From Dioscorea cayenensis subsp. rotundata (Eukaryota > Streptophyta > Magnoliopsida > Dioscoreales > Dioscoreaceae): a stretch of 64,000 nucleotides of DNA. Below are positions 1 to 11,940 of this stretch, in pieces. Positions within the stretch are counted from its first letter, which is position 1. Every line of letters begins with the position of its first letter. The translations under genes were made by a program, and so were the position numbers. The notes beneath the pieces are model-generated. The model ran no database searches, was not told where the DNA came from, and saw only the letters and a program-made list of their open reading frames with translations. The stretch spans positions 25,909,916 to 25,973,915 of the forward strand of contig NC_052489.1 in NCBI RefSeq assembly GCF_009730915.1, in the 5' to 3' direction.

Positions 1-500
1 AAACTTTAGACAAACAATGAAGCACTGTTCAACAATATAATTAATGGAAGAGACCTGAAAACAGCCACGCAGAAAAGCAAAAAAGCAAAAAAGCAAAAGC
101 AGCAGCAATGATTCTACCCACCAGAGTAAGAAAACCTACACCACCAAATTTCTCAAAAATATACTAAATCTTTTTTTTTTTTTATAATTTTTTCTTCTTA
201 AAAAGAGAAAAAAGAAAACCAGAAATTCAAACCTGCACTATAACTGAGATGAAGAAGCTATATACTCCATAGCTTCAGTGAGAACCGAAGGCGTAGGAAA
301 CAAAGCAAAGGAAATGGAACTGAGGTGAAGGAAGTGGAGAGAAGGTTGAGAAGAAGCAGAAGCTCAGATCTCAAGAGAGGGTGAAAGCGCCGAGAGCTCC
401 ATTGAAAAGCTGGAAGCTTTGGAGGAGGTGCGCTATCCTCATACTACGGAGTTCGGTCCGCACAAGTGAAGGAAATATATCTGATTCATCTCCTTCTCTA
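1..500 (-). other. possible 5' leader of a minus-strand gene leaving the window
   Basis: Read on the minus strand, about 480-230 is less AT-rich than its surroundings, pyrimidine-rich, and ends in a plausible splice donor near 230 (CAG followed by GTTTGA). It holds two very short ATG-initiated reading frames but no long one, which fits a 5' UTR exon whose coding part lies left of position 1. Nothing identifies the product. It could equally be a non-genic patch. Confidence 0.22.
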
Positions 501-866
501 CGAAATTACCGAAATGTCCCGAGAGAGATTTTTATATAGTTTAATATATGTATTTTTTTAATATATATATTTTTTGTACTGAAGTCAGAAAGGGTATGGA
601 ACTTTTAACCAATAATTGATTTACATTGTTGTAATTTTCAAAAAAAACTTTTAAATAATAATTTAAGAAAATAAAAAAAATGTAGATAAAAAATAGTCCT
701 TAACTTTAATAAAGAAGAGTTGTCTCTTTTGTTCTGGTCTTGGGACCATTTTTTTTTTAAAAAAAAACAAAATACTGTGACCATATGTCGCACAAGTAAA
801 AAATAAAATATAACATTTAGGAAACACCACATATAAGTCACTTTAATTCAATATTTTAAATATTGT
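501..866. other. AT-rich spacer, no gene seen
   Basis: AT-rich sequence without a supported gene. Bases 817-864 recur in slightly diverged form at 3343-3391, so this edge shares ancestry with the far side of the LTR-like region that follows. Confidence 0.6.
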
Positions 867-3308
867 TTGTGAGCCCCTGTTTAATCCTAGGTGTTTGATG
901 TTATATTTAGTCTTAGTCATTGAATTTTTTGTTTTAAGTTTTTTGAAATTCTAACCATCGCTTTGCTTACTTTTGATTTAGTCTCACCATTTAAAAAAAA
1001 AAATTAAAATCTATTCCCTTGTCACAACGTGATTCCGATAACAAAAAACGAGGAACTCACTTTCATATGTACTTGATTTCGACTGTTTGAGGGCATTTTG
1101 AAAAAACTTATTCGAGTTGGAATTTAAAATTTTTAGGTGTTAATTAGATAAATACATACATATAAATTACATTATATATAACTTGAAATTTGTGGATTTT
1201 TGGACTTCAAAATATCTTTAAAAGAAAAAAATATGTGCAATTATTACAATTATTATTGATACATTTGTACATATGATATATAATTATTGAAATATTATTA
1301 TTATTTTTATATATTTAATTATTTTATGTTGAAAATTTTGCGCAGAATGATGTAGTTGTTAATGAATTATTTTTTTTTGATTTATTTAATTATATATTAT
1401 TTGAATTACACTGTTAAATATTTTATTTTTGAAATAATTAAATATATTTTTATTAAAAATGGGATCACCTAAATTTTTGTATTTTGACTTTGTCAAATGT
1501 TTCAAACGGGAAATATTTTGACACAATACTTGTAGTCTCCAAATTAACTTTGTAATAACACCACTACTTTTGATTAAACATTGACCGTGTCAATATGTAC
1601 TCCGATATAAAAATTATAGTTTCCCACCGTTTTCCATCGATGAAAAATAACGGCCTCTATAACTCTAGCTGGGGTCACCGAGGGTAAAAATATAACATAT
1701 GATAATTCTGGCTCAGATTACCGAGGGTAAATATATGAATTTTGCTATTTTGTTTTGACAATAGTTGTTTGGGGACCTATATGCTCAGTTTTTGACATTT
1801 GTGTTCATTTGAAATAAATTTAATTTTTGATTTTGATAAATTATGAATTTTGCACAGAATGATGTAGTTTTTAATGAATTATTTTCTTTTTGATTTATTT
1901 AATTATATATTATTTGAATTACACTGTTAAATATTTTATTTTTGAAATAATTAGATATATTTTTATTGAAAATGGGATCACCTAAATTTTTGTATTTTGA
2001 CTTTGTCAAATGTTTCAAACGGGAAATATTTTGACACAATACTTGTAGTCTCCAAATTAACTTTGTAATAACACCACTACTTTTGATTAAACATTGACCG
2101 TGTCAACATGTACTCTGATATAAAAACTATAGTTTCCCACCGCTTTCCATCGATGAAAAATAACGGCCTCTATAACTCTAGCTGGGGTCACCGAGGGTAA
2201 AAATATAACATATGATAATTCTGGCTCAGATTACCGAGGGTAAATATATGAATTTTGCTATTTTGTTTTGACAATAGTTGTTTGGGGACCTATATGCTCA
2301 GTTTTTGACATTTGTGTTCATTTGAAATAAATTTAATTTTTGATTTTGATAAATTATGATTTTTGTAAATGATCCCAATATTTTTAGTGGGTGCTTACTG
2401 ACTTGTCAAGCTCATAAATACAGTTGATATCTTTTTCAAATCAGAAGTAGAGTTGAGCGGCGGATAGCTTAGCGGGGATCGTTGGGCAATCACCAAATAA
2501 TTAGTATGTAATAAATCCCATTTATTGTGGGCCTATGTTTTATTTGAATATGTTTGTATTGTTTTTGCAAAACATTAATTTGGTCTGTTTTTTTGTTCAG
2601 TTTTAGTCTTAGATCAGATTTTTAAAGCCTTGTATGTCTACTTGATTTTGGTTTTGTAGGTGTACGGGTTTGTCGGTGTCCCATGTTAGGATGATTGAAG
2701 AATTCAGCAGGTTTGATAGTGCTAATGTTCAAATAAATGCAATAGAAGTTGTGATTTCAGTCAGTGTGCAGGAGAATTCAATCTGCAGGTGTTTTGTTAT
2801 GAGTAGAGGACAATATAGTCATTTTCAGTATTCAAACGGTTGTTATGTTAGTTGAACTTTGGCAGGAAACGAATCAAGGGTTGAGATTGATTTAATCAAG
2901 AGAAGTGCAGCCGTTCTAGGCAAAAGGAGGCGAGGATTGTGCTTTGAATGAACGAACGGTTGTTGTGATTAGAGCATCAAGGAAAAGCTTTAAGTTCGAG
3001 GCAAATGAGACTGAGTGGACCTAAGGCGGTCAAGTGGGTTAAACGCAGACGCGTGTTAGATGACTCAGCGGTTTGTTTCATTTTGGTGGCCAAAGTTTCT
3101 GTAAAGTATACGAGTATTCTGTTTTATGGTTAAGTTATGTTGATAGAGTTTTACTGTTTTTCTTGAGTTCTCTGTGATTGTATAAATAATCCTGAATGAT
3201 TTAAAGAGTTTTGGTTATTGATGTCAATATGAATCTTGTTCCTTATGTGATCCTTTATCTACCTAGTGATTAACCCAGGATCCATTGAGCCGGGTTCAGA
3301 ACGTGACA
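867..3308 (-). mobile_element. probable decayed Ty3/gypsy LTR (solo or remnant)
   Basis: Read on the minus strand, the right end begins TGTCACGTTCTGAACCCGGC, which resembles the 5' end of Tekay/del-type gypsy LTRs known from memory. The interior carries phrases typical of long gypsy LTRs, for example a gtgggtgcttactgac stretch near 2390. No gag-pol coding is visible and the left boundary is not defined. The 512-bp tandem duplication lies inside. The small open frame at 2670-2855 has no recognisable domain and is probably chance. The family assignment is a recollection of LTR style, not an alignment. Confidence 0.35.
1339..2362 (+). repeat. 512-bp tandem duplication
   Basis: The segment starting TGCGCAGAATGATGTAG at 1339 recurs as TGCACAGAATGATGTAG at 1851, and similarity continues to about 2360. 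The period is 512 bp, with only scattered substitutions such as caatatgtac versus caacatgtac. Both copies hold the same ctagctggggtcaccgaggg phrase. The duplication looks recent relative to the surrounding decay. Confidence 0.9.
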
Positions 3309-3420
3309 TTATTAAAGACATGATAAACTTTTATAATTAGCGTTAGAAAACACCTCATATAAGCCACTTTAAATTCAATATTTTAAATATTATTAAAGAC
3401 ATGATAAACTTTTATTAGCG
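3308..3420 (+). repeat. 81-bp partial tandem duplication beside the LTR edge
   Basis: The string attattaaagacatgataaa occurs at 3308 and again at 3389. Between the two lies a diverged copy (3343-3391) of bases 817-864 from the other side of the LTR-like region. The arrangement looks like local rearrangement at an insertion edge. Confidence 0.7.
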
Positions 3421-3630
3421 GACATACGAAATTAATAAAACATATGCCACCTTGCCCATCATTCAAGTAGCTGCTATATATTTTACAAGATTTCAGCCCA
3501 ATATGGCAGCCCAATCTAATGCAAGTTATTTTTCATCACTATTGCTTGGTGAAGTACTCAAGTGCATGCCTTTCAGTGAAAACAGTTACGAGGATGTCTT
3601 ACTAATGATTCCAATCATCACAACACTTGG

Positions 3631-3632
3631 TA

Positions 3633-3692
<60 letters not shown>
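3631..3692 (+). repeat. (TA)n(GA)n microsatellite
   Basis: About 13 TA units pass directly into about 17 AG units. It lies about 260 bp beyond the RPT2 stop codon, outside the coding region. The bases from 3693 to the RPT2 stop at 3956 show no feature. Confidence 0.95.
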
Positions 3693-3695
<3 letters not shown>

Positions 3696-3955
3696 CATGA
3701 AAGTCCAAGATCATCGGTATCCCTTGCCAATTAATTTACAGGAATACCAAATATTACAAAATACAACAATAGACAAACCCAAACATATTAGACTGATCAG
3801 AAGAAACATAATTACAATAAATATTACAACAAATCAGATTGAATCAAGCAAACACTATGCATACATATATAGATGTATATATATATCCTCACAAAAGAAA
3901 TGATAAACCAAGTAAAACAAACACCTAGTATGAGCATGCATGACAGACCTTTATA

Positions 3956-6900
3956 CTAAGAAATAGAAAACCTCCTCCTTCTAGGTTGTTTGGGAACCAC
4001 TTCACTAAGGCCATCATCAATATGAGAAGTATCCTTAGAGCCCTGTTTGAATGGGTTGAGCTTCCCCAAAGTCCTAGTGACAGAGGAGAAGAAGGTACCA
4101 CCTTTCTTAACACCAGTACCCTTTCCTGCAGACCCAGTACTGCATGCACTCCCTTGGCCTTTCTGCATGTCAGTCACGTACATTCTCATCTTGGCCAGCT
4201 CCGTCCTCAGTGCTGCATTCTCACGAGCAAGCTCAGCGTCTCCGACTGCGGAGACTTGGCGCTTGACGGCGGCCAGGGGATCGTCTCCGGCGGGGAAGGG
4301 GCCACTTCTAATCTTGAGCTGGTCGTAGTAAAGAGCGTGAAGGACAATTTGGAGAGGAAGGCGTTTGTTCTGGGAGGCATGCAGCCTGGCTTCGTAGCTT
4401 AGTCTTAGTGGATCCATCACGCTGCATACCTTCTCCCTTTCTATCTCGTCTAGCCCTGGATGTGCCTGTTCAAATTAACACGAACATTAACCATCATTTT
4501 CTTTTTTCTTTTTTTTTTCTTCTTTTTTTTAAAAAAAATATATTTTCTTTATAAAAAAAAGTTAAAATACTTCATAATGTAATAGTATAAGGGTAAAAAT
4601 TTAATTATTTAAATATAATATTTTTTTTAAAAAAAAATTGTTTTTATAGATTTAGCATCTTTTATCTATCCATCATCCATGTGATGTGAAAAAAGTTTTA
4701 AAATTACAAAAATATTTAATATAAATCTAATATGAGAAATGCTACTATTATGAATATTAATTAAATAAATATACGTAGAACCTTATTTTTTAATTCCAAT
4801 ATTTATTTATTTATGTTATACTTAAACATAAAGCCTAACATACATGTTCTTGTTACTAATGATAAATACAAGAAAGATTTTTAAATATATATATATATAT
4901 ATTTTATACTCAAAATCTCATTGCACGGTGGGTGGTCAAACTAAAAGAAATATGATGTAAATATCAAAATGGTTCTTCTATTTTTGATTTTTGTTTTTTT
5001 AATCATTCTAATATAAAATCTGTCTTTTTGTCCTTATATTTACACATTTTCATCATTTAGTAAAATATACTTTTAGATCTCGAATTTACATTTTTTTTTT
5101 TCTGATTCATTAACTAAAAGAACAAAAAAAACAGATCTTCAATTAGATGCAAAAAAAAACAAAAATAAAAATAAAATATGATTATAAATTTTTTTTTTTT
5201 CCTATTATAGAGATTTTGGAAACAATCAAATAGAGTGATCATTTTAATATTTTAAAAAAAATATATATATATATATACTTAACCGCCATTAAAAAAATGA
5301 AAAGAAAAAAAAAACCTTGAGATAAATGTCGACGGCGCGGTAGAGATCATCATCAAGCCTCCGTGCTGATTTCGGTAGGGCGCCGGGGATCGCCGCGAAC
5401 TTCGACACCGGCAAGTCCTCATCCGTCGCGATCTCCGCCGCGAATAAGTCCAGAGTCCTCGCCACCTTCTGCATCGCCACCGAGCATGAGTTACTCACCC
5501 CGCCGTACAGCAACCCACCTCCACCCGCCGCCGCCGACTCCTTCTCGACGAAGTAGGCGATAATCCGGCGGACGCTGTCGAGATCGGCGATGCGATCACC
5601 GGCGTGATCTAGGGCAACGGCGAGGAGGTCGCCAGAGGAGGCTCGGTCGAGGGCGCCGGCAACCCGGCGTTCGAGCTCACGGCGGCAGGCGATGGAAGCG
5701 GAGAGGGAGTTGGCGGCGCGAAGGAGGCAGCAAAGGAAGCCGGCGGGGAGGGGGGCGTCGCGGTCGGGAGGGAGAAGGGCGGCGAGGGATTCGAGGAGTG
5801 CGCGTTGGTGGGAGAGGGCGTCGCCGGAGTCGGAGGTGGGGGAGTTGGTGGGGAGAGAGAGGAGGACGGGAAGGGACTTCTCGGCGTAGGCGGAGACGGT
5901 GGTGGCTAGGGTTTTGGGGGTGGCGCCGCGGGATTTCATGGCGGCGAGGACCTTGCGGAGCGAGTTAGGGCTTAGGGGTGCCAACTCAGTGGCCCACCAC
6001 TCTGGTGGAGACCGAGTTGGAAAGTTTGACTCGTTGCATGCCTGGAGAGTGGAGAGAGAAAGAGGATAAAGAATCGGTGGCCAGGAGTGGAGGAGTAGGT
6101 GTTAACTGGAAATTAAATTATTAAATAATAAATATACTTCACTAATTTAGAAATAAATTTTAACGTTTTTACTTGTATAGCTTCTTTTTGATTTATTAAT
6201 TAAAATCGTTTTTAATAATTGTCGAATAACCCCAAAAAAAAAATTCTTTTATATGCATTTAAAGTTGTATGATTATGGAAAATAAATAAAATAATTTAAA
6301 AAAAGAACATGCATTTCATATAATATGAGTTTAAAAATCATTATAAGATAATAAAAAGAAACAAATTACTTAATTTACTGTTATTATTTGCAAGATTTTT
6401 TTTAGAGAAATTGTTAAAAAAAAAGAAAAGAATAAAAGACAATAATATAGGTATAGTAGTACCTTCAAGGCAATAACATCCACACATCTCTGAACGAGTC
6501 CAATATCTTCAGCCATAGGAAGAAGACTCTCACAAGATTTGAGCACAAGGACAGCTCCGGGCAAAGTCTTCAACGCCACCTGAGCCAAGAAATCCTCTGA
6601 CCTCCCTGCCAAATTCCCTTCATAATACTTATCAGTCATCTCAAGGTACTCCGCCGCACACCGGAGGGCTGCTATATTATTCACTGAGATCTCAAAGTTC
6701 ACTCCATAACAAAACTTCGCCGCCTTCTCAAACGTCTCGGCGCCGCCCGGCACGCCGGACAGATCCACACGTGTCAGATCCGACCTTTCACATTCCAGTA
6801 CTCTTCTTCTTACGTACCCACTCTTGGAAACCAGCATAAACTGAGATCATATATAATATAGATACATGCATACGTGCATGCATGCAAGCAATCAAAACAC

Positions 6901-7211
6901 AGTGATCAGGCCATTAATTGATGCAATTAATAAGGGATAAAAAAAAAAAGCTGCATATCGGAAAGTAACATCAAGAGATCATTAATACCTTGTGAAGAGG
7001 GAACTTGGCTTCTCCTATTTCAACTATGATATCAGTTGGTACTTCTTGAGAGAAAACCCTGAAAAATTCATCAAAAAATAAAACTAAGTTTTTTTTTTCC
7101 TATATGAATATGAGAGAGGGAGAAGTTGATCAAACTCATCAAAGAGATGCACCATTGGTTGGTTCTCTCCATGGCTGAGGAGAAACGAGTACTGGAGGAG
7201 GCTGCAGCCAT
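3956..7211 (-). CDS. RPT2: Root phototropism protein 2 (RPT2), BTB/POZ-NPH3 family, five exons
   Basis: Adaptor of phototropin blue-light signalling at the plasma membrane, acting with phot1 and NPH3 in phototropism (family knowledge). Exons on the minus strand: 7153-7211, 6989-7058, 6463-6840, 5316-6041, 3956-4465. Every junction is GT-AG and in phase, giving 580 residues; Arabidopsis RPT2 is about 593. The start is the ATG at 7211. An N-terminal BTB domain (about 20-130, with FPLHKFMLVSKSG and KFCYGVNF) is followed by the NPH3 domain from WWATEL (about 184), including AHPGLDEIEREKVCSVMDPL and the ALYYDQLK block. A short coiled coil spans about 488-511. The tail ends RRRRFSIS, the RPT2/NPH3-type 14-3-3 and phot1 phosphosite (antepenultimate Ser). 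Similarity to RPT2 runs to the very C-terminus, so the call is firm. Exon 4 is GC-rich against AT-rich introns. No lesion is seen. A truncated paralogue lies at 11947-17600. Confidence 0.94.
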
Positions 7212-7400
7212 GAATAGTGGCTGCTAAGGATCAACCCTCCTACCGCGCGCTAAAAATGGTAACTAAGTTTGGAATATATAGAACATAGGGGAGGGGCCTT
7301 AATTATATAATTTTATTTTTAAGAAACCCTTGGTTTTGTGGGGAAAAAATTATCTGTCAAGAATTGGTGTGTGGGTCCCCTTGGCTTAAAGTTAGCCACT
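7212..7400 (-). promoter_or_regulatory. putative RPT2 upstream region with TATA-like box
   Basis: On the minus strand a TTATATAATT string lies near 7303-7312, roughly 95 bases before the ATG, a plausible spacing for a TATA box and a short leader. The pseudogene copy matches this region only for about 50 bases upstream of its ATG and then diverges, so the duplicate probably lost its native promoter. No experimentally defined motif can be assigned. Confidence 0.35.
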
Positions 7401-8059
7401 GTTTGGATACAGTGCACTAATAGCTCATATTGTCTCACCGGCTTGGCCTTGTTTGAATAGCTTTATTTCTATCTATCTTTTGACTATAGATATCTTGGCC
7501 TTTTTGAGGAAGATGGATAAAAAAAAAATCGTTAGATATTATTATCCTTACATTATTATCACACCTTTTACCTATAGAATGCAAAATTATACATAATTCT
7601 GCTTTAATTGAAGTGATTTCACCATTTTTTTTTAATATATATATATATACAAAAAAAAACTATTTTCCAGTAGTTAAAATTTAAAAGCTCATTTTAATAT
7701 TTAAAGTTTTGAAGGGAATGTAAGGGAAGTGTAGAAATGAACAGAAGTATCATTTTATTTATTTGTAGTGAATGGGGAAAAAATTGGAAAACATGGTGGT
7801 TCAAATTAATTGTTAAGCAACTTTCATCAAATATAAACATTAAATGCATGATATGCTCGTTCATGATCAATCAGCTTCTGCAAATGTTTAACATTAAATG
7901 CTATAGGCAATTTGCTGGTAGAACATCTAATTCAAGTGTCTTAAGTACCAAATTATCATGTATCACAATCATAATAAATTAGCACTCAATTAAACATCAT
8001 AGTTATTCCAATATATATATATATATATATATATTTATGTAAACAAGAGTACTTGTATG
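7401..8059. other. AT-rich spacer, no gene seen
   Basis: Intergenic sequence with a short TA repeat at about 8010-8034. The open frame at 7737-7982 has no recognisable domain and lies in AT-rich sequence, so it is not supported. Confidence 0.6.
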
Positions 8060-8742
8060 TATAATTCTATTTTGTCATTTTATGTCGGCTTGGCTGAATG
8101 AAAGCTGGCTAAAAGAAACACTGGGCTCAGCGAATCTTAGCCGTCCCTCCAAGTCTAGGACGGGGTCGAACATGTGGCTGAAATTCTTCCATATGTGGGT
8201 CCCACAAACACAAGGTAATGGTTGGAGAAATGACACATCACCATGCCGAGCTGGCAGACACGGTAGATAGCGTGAGTGGGTCCCATGGGAATCTGTGAGG
8301 AGACTCTTATCCAACTGCGCCTTTCCACGTGTCCCAATCGTTGCTCAGCTTAATGCATTCATGCAACTAGACGGGAAGAAAAGATACGCCATCCAATAAA
8401 ACAAGGATATGTCATGTGCAATGACAACCATACCCTTGCATTAGTTCTAATTAGTACAGTGGAGTGGTGGTTGTAGGGTCAATTCTGTCATTTGAACTAC
8501 AAAGCCAAATTAGAGTTTGAAGTTGTACGAAGTAGTGAAAGAATTTTATATTCACATGTAACTAATTATCTTGGTTATTTTATTATTGAAAATTAAGTAT
8601 AAGATCAATCTATTTATGTTTTGTTAATAACTTGATTGTGAAGGAGAAACTATATAAGTTAAGGTCATCATAAATACAGGTGGGATAAAGTGGCGACCAA
8701 AATAACTTAACACTCTCTGACATATACATATCAAAGGAGGAA
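8060..8742 (+). promoter_or_regulatory. promoter-like region with G-box and TATA motif
   Basis: The stretch at 8090-8400 is less AT-rich than its surroundings. It contains a CCACGTGTCC G-box near 8324 and other light-promoter-like words such as a gatac/ataag mix near 8380. A CTATATAAG TATA-like box lies near 8650, about 90 bases upstream of the small ORF at 8743. The motifs are short and could be chance, but their order fits a plant promoter, perhaps that of a lost or degraded gene. Confidence 0.3.
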
Positions 8743-8964
8743 ATGTCTAGCTCTTCTCATCCATGTGACCAAGTTGGTGGTTGGGATGGAATACATCAAT
8801 TTGTGAACAGTGAATATGGTTATGGTTTTCAAGATGAAGACATAAGATTGGGACAGTCTTTGGGAGTAATGCATTGTGTGGGGAGAGGGATTATGATGTT
8901 CATGGTGAGGGTTGGAAGAACCACACAATGGTTTTGTATTACTTGTGAAGAACTTGTGGTTTAA
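8743..8964 (+). CDS. hypothetical small ORF, possible gene remnant
   Basis: An ATG-initiated frame of 73 codons follows a purine-rich AAAGGAGGAA leader and a TATA-like box. The first 40 residues are acidic and Gly-rich. Another frame stays open just past the stop, reading VKNLWFKITEGPHQLRKHS before its own stop, which suggests a frameshifted remnant of a longer gene. I do not recognise the family. It has no counterpart in the second half of the tandem duplication. Confidence 0.22.
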   Translation: MSSSSHPCDQVGGWDGIHQFVNSEYGYGFQDEDIRLGQSLGVMHCVGRGIMMFMVRVGRTTQWFCITCEELVV

Positions 8965-8989
8965 GATCACAGAAGGACCACATCAATTG

Positions 8990-10245
8990 AGAAAACACAG
9001 CTAACTTCTTGTTTTGAATCATGTGGAGAAGAAGATTAGAGTTTATCCTTTATTCTTATTTATATGTGTATTTCACACTTTATCCAAAACGGCACGGGAG
9101 GGCCATGAGAAGTATAACACTGACCAGAATGTTTTATTGTTTATCAAAGCAAGTTATTTTCCTGGAAGGTGGCAAGTGTGACTATTTTGTGGACTTTGTG
9201 AAATTGTTTAAATGAATTATATATTGAGAATTTTAATTGCATTAGTTCAACAAATTTTTTTTTCTTGACAAGATGAGCGATTATCCGCTACGAAAGACAG
9301 GGTGTGCACAAATCTTAGCAAAGCAAGTGGGAATGGAGCTCGTGCACACTTGGACACTTGAACTATCCACACACAACCACCACTTACACTCCCAGAAATA
9401 TATCTTCACCCATCGTTTGAACTCTTATCACTTATGAAAAATTCTAATGAGGACACTACTAGCAATATACCACTTGGTTATCTGTTTGGGTTGAACATGT
9501 TCTTAAGCATATGATAAAAAAATAAAACACAAAGTTAATTATATATTCATAGTAAAGGATCTCAAGAAATGCAAACAATTCCCTTAAAATATCCTAATTA
9601 ATATGAATTCAAATTCAACTTCTGCAAAGTATAATAGGTAGGTAAACAAACTTCTTTCGAAAGCGATCCACTATCATCTTCATTACCATAACTTATAACT
9701 CATCACCTTAATGTTACATCTCCGTGTACTGTCAGCTACAAGCTCAAATTGTATTTCTGACAAATTATTACATTCATCAAACTGATCGCCTTTGTCGTCT
9801 TCTATGCTTACCTTCAAATCCTTATGACTTCCTTGTGCTTTTTTGTTGTTGTCCATCGCCTTGACTGAAGATCCCAATTCGGCCAATACCTTTGGGTAGG
9901 GATGCGAAGAATGCCCAACCATGCTCACCAAACTTATTGTGCCTCATTCCTTGTTTCATGAATGCCTGCTCTTTTTCAAGTTCACTTAGTCTAACCCGCA
10001 TTCTCGAGATTTCAATCTTTAGTTCACGATTCTCTCTTCTTAAAGACGCATAGTTGTTTCTAAGAGATACAGCGAGGCATGGAGCATCACTCCTATTGAT
10101 TTTTCTTTGAGAGAAGAAGCCATCAACTGAGCTTCCTGAGAGTGAGGACTTGAGGCGGACTTGTTCGAAGTAGAGGACACGCACAACCATTTGAACCGGG
10201 AGGCGATCATTTTGAGCGGCATGTTTAAAGGCTTTTTGGGACGAG
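8990..10245 (-). pseudogene. 3' fragment of the At3g08570-like NPH3 gene (duplicate)
   Basis: From about 8990 to 10245 the sequence matches about 18280-19445, covering most of the last exon and the 3' flank of the intact gene at 18991-22716. The coding part holds the NPH3 tail and coiled coil (AAQNDRLPVQM, YASLRRENRELK, ISRMRVRLSELEKEQAF) with many substitutions. A CAG codon became TAA (frame ends at 9822), removing the final residues. Similarity stops abruptly near 10245, just upstream of the HAAQNDR block, so exons 1-3 and the start of exon 4 are absent. It cannot encode a BTB protein. The breakpoint marks the edge of the first duplication unit. Confidence 0.88.
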
Positions 10246-10625
10246 AAAAAATCAACAATATCTCCAAATCCACCGGCTGACGTTGAAACATCAGTAGCAC
10301 CACCAACGGTTGATTGGCCGTATACAAGGGCAGTATCTAAGTAAATTGCCCGAATATTAGCTTTACCTGCAGTGGACCAGCTTCCAACAGATGTGTCTCT
10401 AGTTGATGAAGTCATCACGACCAATGTTGACAGGATCATTGAATCTCTTGCTAATGAAATCCCTGTCTCAGTGGAACTGGCAGACGATAGTGCTGCATCG
10501 AAGAAAGACACAATCCCACAACAACACGAAGTAGCAACTACTCGCGGTGAACCATTGTTGGACCAACAGGAAACAACTTGTGCACCAAGCATAGAACTCC
10601 AACAACCATTAACAACATCACCCAA
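9822..10625 (-). other. chimeric open frame across the duplication junction
   Basis: A frame of 267 codons without a good ATG runs from antisense of an LTR-element ORF into the truncated NPH3 exon. The 5' half is unrelated to BTB or NPH3 sequence. Overlap with a longer-looking plus-strand frame (10372-10746) suggests the opening is a by-product. It is noted because it joins two unrelated sources in one frame. Confidence 0.3.
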
Positions 10626-11940
10626 AGGACCGGTATCGGGAGTCGAAGATGTCTCGGCTATTCATAGTGATGAACCCTCTGATAATACCTCAAAACCGAA
10701 AGATGTCTCGGCTCACCTAGGTCCATTAGGAATGAACCTAGGTTGAGTGTCGGCCCTAATAAGAGATTTCCTTCTGTGTATTGCAATAGTAGGAGGATTT
10801 GGCCGGAAGAGATTCCGTGTCAATACTCGTATGGGATTAGGGAGTGTCGTCATGACCATTGGTACAATTTATTTTCGGATTTCTCTTGGCATAAACTACC
10901 ATGTGCTTAGCAATTCTAGCATTCTTCTAATACTTAGTAACCCCAAGGGAATCCACATCCGTGACTACCCTCATCTCTTGATGTACACATTCTCACTCGG
11001 CGTGTTGACATTTGCTCACTCAGTTTCATTCTTACTAGTAGTTATAGTCCTCAAGAGAATTGTTAGGATAGACAGCGAGTAAAGAGGAAGTAAGGGTAGC
11101 TCCCTGGGCCCAAGGAATACGACCTTCTCGTTCTTGCACGAGAGATATTACTTGACGACCCCGTGCACTTGCGGGACTCTCATCAAGTTTTTGGCGCCGT
11201 TGCCAGGGAGCCACAAGGAATACTAGAAAAACTTATAGCTTCTTAATTTAACCAGTTTTTATTTTGTTTACTTGTTTTCTCTTTCGTTCATTGTATATAT
11301 TTCTGTCCTTGTAATTGCTTTTATATCTCTTTTGTGGCTACTTTGCATTCCCGAGCTCAATAATTTCCGAGAGTCCGTGCGCTTGTAGATTGATCCTCAT
11401 CAGGATAGTTCACCACTGCACCACAGCATTACGACTATCGCTGCTGCTTCTGCCACTGCCATCACCTTGGTGTCGAATCTTAGATGCTGGTGGAGACATT
11501 AAAGAAGATCATGCCCTATGCTCCGACATCTCGGTAGAGTCAAACGTAACACTGGCGCTAAAACCACTTGTAGGATCTAATCAAAACGTATAAACATAAT
11601 CTTCGTTATCGTATATGTTTTACATACAACTTGAGAAACAAAGTTATTCTTTTATGCTACAAAACTTCACAGCTTTTCTATTTTTTTTTCTTCCTATATA
11701 TATATATTAACTATCTAGTAGTTACATAACTAATAATGTGCCCTACATTCGTTTCACGTCCAACTTTTACCACACTATCTTATAACCAACAGAACATGGC
11801 TTACACTAACTCATTCAATTTTTTTTTATATGGCCCCTAACGTGGATGCACACAAAGTCATGCGGAAAGATAAAAAACATGAACTACACTAAATAATCCA
11901 AGATGATTAATTCAAACAAGCTATTCAGCCTGTAGAAACA
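10246..11940 (+). mobile_element. Athila-like Ty3/gypsy LTR and leader fragment
   Basis: A primer-binding-site-like string follows an LTR end with the typical Athila phrase (cgtgcacttgcgggactctcatca, then agttt). Downstream lies a T-rich leader. Two adjacent plus-strand open frames precede it (10372-10746, acidic and Ser/Thr-rich; 10747-11082, hydrophobic), probably element 3' or LTR-internal sequence; neither has a recognised domain. The right part (about 11300-11600) resembles other LTR debris. No gag or pol is present. The fragment fills the seam between the two duplication units. Confidence 0.55.
11192..11209 (+). other. retrotransposon primer-binding site (tRNA-Asp type)
   Basis: TGGCGCCGTTGCCAGGGA differs by one base from the tRNA-Asp-complementary primer site that I recall for Athila-class gypsy elements (TGGCGCCGTTGCCGGGGA). 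It sits six bases after an LTR-type CA end at 11184-11185. Confidence 0.7.

Noticed and set aside
2670..2855. 61-codon plus-strand frame
   Set aside because: Inside LTR-like debris, no domain and no splice or promoter support.
3452..3903. Frames ending in or starting next to the TA/GA microsatellite
   Set aside because: Their residues derive largely from the simple repeat; they lie in the 3' flank of RPT2.
10372..11082. Two adjacent plus-strand frames as a possible novel gene pair
   Set aside because: They lie just before an Athila-type LTR end and primer site, so element sequence is the simpler reading; no domain recognised.
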